7,651 nucleotides of DNA. Origin: Candidatus Adiutrix sp. (GTDB lineage: Bacteria > Desulfobacterota > Desulfarculia > Adiutricales > Adiutricaceae). The position numbers were made by a program, and so were the translations under genes. The stretch lies in the NCBI GenBank assembly GCA_031273445.1, contig JAISRV010000014.1, positions 1 to 7,651 on the forward strand. Direction: 5' to 3'. A model generated the notes under the pieces. That model was not told the DNA's origin. It made no database searches and saw only the letters and a list, made by a program, of their open reading frames with translations. Positions 6,071 through 7,651 of the stretch are shown here, one piece after another (positions within the stretch are counted from its first letter, which is position 1; each line of letters begins with the position of its first letter).

Positions 6071-7137
6071 AAATAGTCAACGTGGGGCTGCCGGGAAATA
6101 ATTACGATATTATGATCGACGAAGGGCTTCTGGCGCGGAGCGGCGAATTGATCGCGCCTTTGGTCCCGCCGCGTTCAATCGTGGCGGCGGCGGCGGATGA
6201 AAACGTCTGGAGACTTCACGGCGAATCCTTCTCCGCCTCGCTGCATAAGGCCGGGCTGAAGCATCGGGTCGTGATCATTCCCCCGGGCGAGGGCTCCAAA
6301 TCCCTGGAGGGCCTGGCCGCCCTTTACGAGGCCTTCGCTGATATGCCGTTGCGGCGCGACGGCCTTGTCGTGGTTTTCGGCGGCGGCGTGGCCGGAGATC
6401 TGGGCGGCTTCGCCGCCGCCACCTGGATGCGCGGCGTTCGCTTTGTCCAGGTTCCGACCACTCTTTTGGCTCAGGTCGATTCCAGCGTGGGCGGCAAGAC
6501 CGCCGTCAATCTGCCCCAGGGAAAGAACCTGGTCGGGGCCTTCCACCAGCCGGCTTTGGCGCTAATAGACCCCTTGCTCCTACGCACTCTCCCGGCCCGT
6601 GAACTGCGCTCCGGGCTGGCGGAGGTCGTCAAATACGGGGCCATTCGTTCGCCGCGCCTTCTGGCGGACCTGACCGGGGGGGGCGAGCTTGATTATGCCG
6701 CGATCATAGCCGAATGCTGCGGCATCAAAGCCGGGATCGTCGCCCGCGACGAACGTGACGGAGGCGAGCGGATGCTGCTTAATTTCGGCCACACTTTCGG
6801 CCACGCCCTGGAAAGGCGCGGCGGCCTGAACCATGGCGAGGCCGTGGCCGTGGGCATGGTCATCGCGGCCTTCATGGGCGAGGCCATGGGCCTCGCCAGA
6901 CCGGGCACGGCCGCTTCGCTGAGGTCGGCGCTCACGGACCTCGGGCTGAATTGCGTCTGCCCCTGCCCTCCGGCGGAGCTTCTGCCGGCTTTGGCCGTGG
7001 ACAAAAAAAGCGAAGCCGACGGCCTGCGTATGGCCTTTTTGCGCGAACCGGGCCAGGCCTGCCTAAAGGCGCTCTCTTTTTCGGAAATTAAGGAAATCCT
7101 GGGAAAGGCGGAAGACAGATGGAAGACGCAAGAGTGA
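6067..7137 (+). CDS. aroB: 3-dehydroquinate synthase
   Basis: A 356-residue enzyme, full length for the family. It converts DAHP to 3-dehydroquinate with NAD+ and a divalent metal (zinc or cobalt), the second step of the shikimate pathway. Motifs: PPGEGSKSLE (substrate/nucleotide region); FGGGVAGDLGGFAAATWMRG (104-123, glycine-rich NAD site); VPTTLLAQVDSSVGGKTAVN (129-148, with K144); SGLAEVVKYG (E186, K189); NFGHTFGHALE (H242, H246); and LNHGEAVAVGM (H256). E186, H242 and H256 fit the metal ligands known in the family. The ATG overlaps the tyrA stop (ATGA at 6067-6070) and no strong Shine-Dalgarno is seen, so translation is probably coupled to tyrA. The 3' end overlaps aroA by 19 nt. Confidence 0.97.
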   Translation: MKIVNVGLPGNNYDIMIDEGLLARSGELIAPLVPPRSIVAAAADENVWRLHGESFSASLHKAGLKHRVVIIPPGEGSKSLEGLAALYEAFADMPLRRDGLVVVFGGGVAGDLGGFAAATWMRGVRFVQVPTTLLAQVDSSVGGKTAVNLPQGKNLVGAFHQPALALIDPLLLRTLPARELRSGLAEVVKYGAIRSPRLLADLTGGGELDYAAIIAECCGIKAGIVARDERDGGERMLLNFGHTFGHALERRGGLNHGEAVAVGMVIAAFMGEAMGLARPGTAASLRSALTDLGLNCVCPCPPAELLPALAVDKKSEADGLRMAFLREPGQACLKALSFSEIKEILGKAEDRWKTQE

Positions 7138-7651
7138 TCGGCCGGTTCCCGGCCGGAACGGCGACCCCGCCGCCTTCAAAAAGCCTCTCGCAACGCGCGA
7201 TCATCTGCGGGGCTCTGGCGGCGCGGCGCGGCGCCGGCGGCGAGAGCCTGATTCGGAATCTCGACTTTTCCGAGGACGTCTCCGCTTCCCTTGCGGCCGT
7301 GCGCGCTCTCGGCGCCCGGACGGAACGGCAGGGGGACGTTTTACGGATTTTGCCGGGTCGCGGACCGGGCGCGGGTCTGATCGACTGCGGCGAGTCCGGC
7401 GCCACCCTGCGTTTCATGCTGCCCATAGCCGCGCTGGATGACCGCGAGACCGTCTTTACCGGGCGCGGGCGGCTCCTGGAGCGTCCCCTGGCGGCTTACG
7501 CCGGGGTTTTCGCCGCGGCCGGGGCGCGGTTTAGCCAGGAGCCGCACAGGGTTGCGGCCCAGGGCCCGCTTCGCGGCGGCGACTATGCCCTCCCCGGCGA
7601 CGTCAGTTCCCAATTCGTCTCCGGCCTTTTGCTGGCCCTGCCCCTGGCCCC
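7119..7651 (+). CDS. aroA: 3-phosphoshikimate 1-carboxyvinyltransferase (EPSP synthase), 3' end cut by window
   Basis: Open from ATG 7119 to the right edge, 177 codons, so a little under half of a usual 430-residue enzyme. It joins shikimate-3-phosphate and phosphoenolpyruvate to form EPSP. Motifs: PPPSKSLSQRA (17-27; K21, S22 and R26 bind shikimate-3-phosphate); IRNLDFSEDVSASLAAVRALGA; CGESGATLRFMLPIA (90-104), the PEP-binding loop, with Gly94 at the position of the glyphosate-critical Gly and Phe99 where the E. coli enzyme has Pro101; GRGRLLERPL (115-124, R122 in the PEP site); and VSSQFVSGLLLALPL (162 on). AAAGG at 7104-7108, 10 nt upstream, supports ATG 7119. An in-frame GTG at 7134 is an alternative. 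It overlaps aroB by 19 nt, so it is part of the tyrA-aroB-aroA unit. Confidence 0.95.
   Translation, partial: MEDARVIGRFPAGTATPPPSKSLSQRAIICGALAARRGAGGESLIRNLDFSEDVSASLAAVRALGARTERQGDVLRILPGRGPGAGLIDCGESGATLRFMLPIAALDDRETVFTGRGRLLERPLAAYAGVFAAAGARFSQEPHRVAAQGPLRGGDYALPGDVSSQFVSGLLLALPLA

Overview
The window is a GC-rich stretch from a Gram-negative bacterium. The outer-membrane lineage is inferred from a Kdo transferase gene (waaA) at the left edge. All supported genes are on the + strand. The lineage cannot be fixed from this sequence alone. The AroA fragment has the CGESGATLRF / GRGRLLERPL style often seen in Firmicutes-like and some deltaproteobacterial enzymes, which is only a weak hint.

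Layout: (1) 1-1095 is the 3' part of waaA. (2) 1111-3525 is an exported family GH31 glycoside hydrolase, 15 nt behind waaA with a good Shine-Dalgarno sequence. (3) 3554-4582 is a tRNA-dihydrouridine synthase. (4) 4583-5227 is a long, partly AT-rich intergenic region. (5) 5228-6070 tyrA, 6067-7137 aroB and 7119-7651 aroA (cut by the right edge) form an overlapping operon of shikimate and tyrosine biosynthesis. The aroA fragment has no stop within the window and is easy to miss.

The most interesting signal is in the second half of the intergenic region. A 43-codon open reading frame at 4983-5114 has a well-placed Shine-Dalgarno sequence. Within codons 8-25 it encodes YFYYFIFSWSYYRFSYFY, which is 13 aromatic residues of 18 (7 Tyr, 5 Phe, 1 Trp). 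Its coding region contains nested inverted repeats. Just downstream, and 37 nt before tyrA, is a strong intrinsic terminator (5143-5190). Together these have the architecture of a ribosome-mediated transcription attenuator. It would sense charged tRNA-Tyr and tRNA-Phe (perhaps also tRNA-Trp) and control tyrA-aroB-aroA. A 15-bp direct repeat, offset by 25 bp, straddles the leader stop codon. A candidate antiterminator pairing is also visible.

How the genes work together: AroB makes 3-dehydroquinate early in the shikimate pathway, AroA makes EPSP later in it, and TyrA commits prephenate to tyrosine. A leader rich in both Tyr and Phe codons fits an operon that holds common-pathway genes as well as the Tyr branch. 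The left half (waaA plus an exported GH31) is probably a separate envelope-related unit, with dus following closely.
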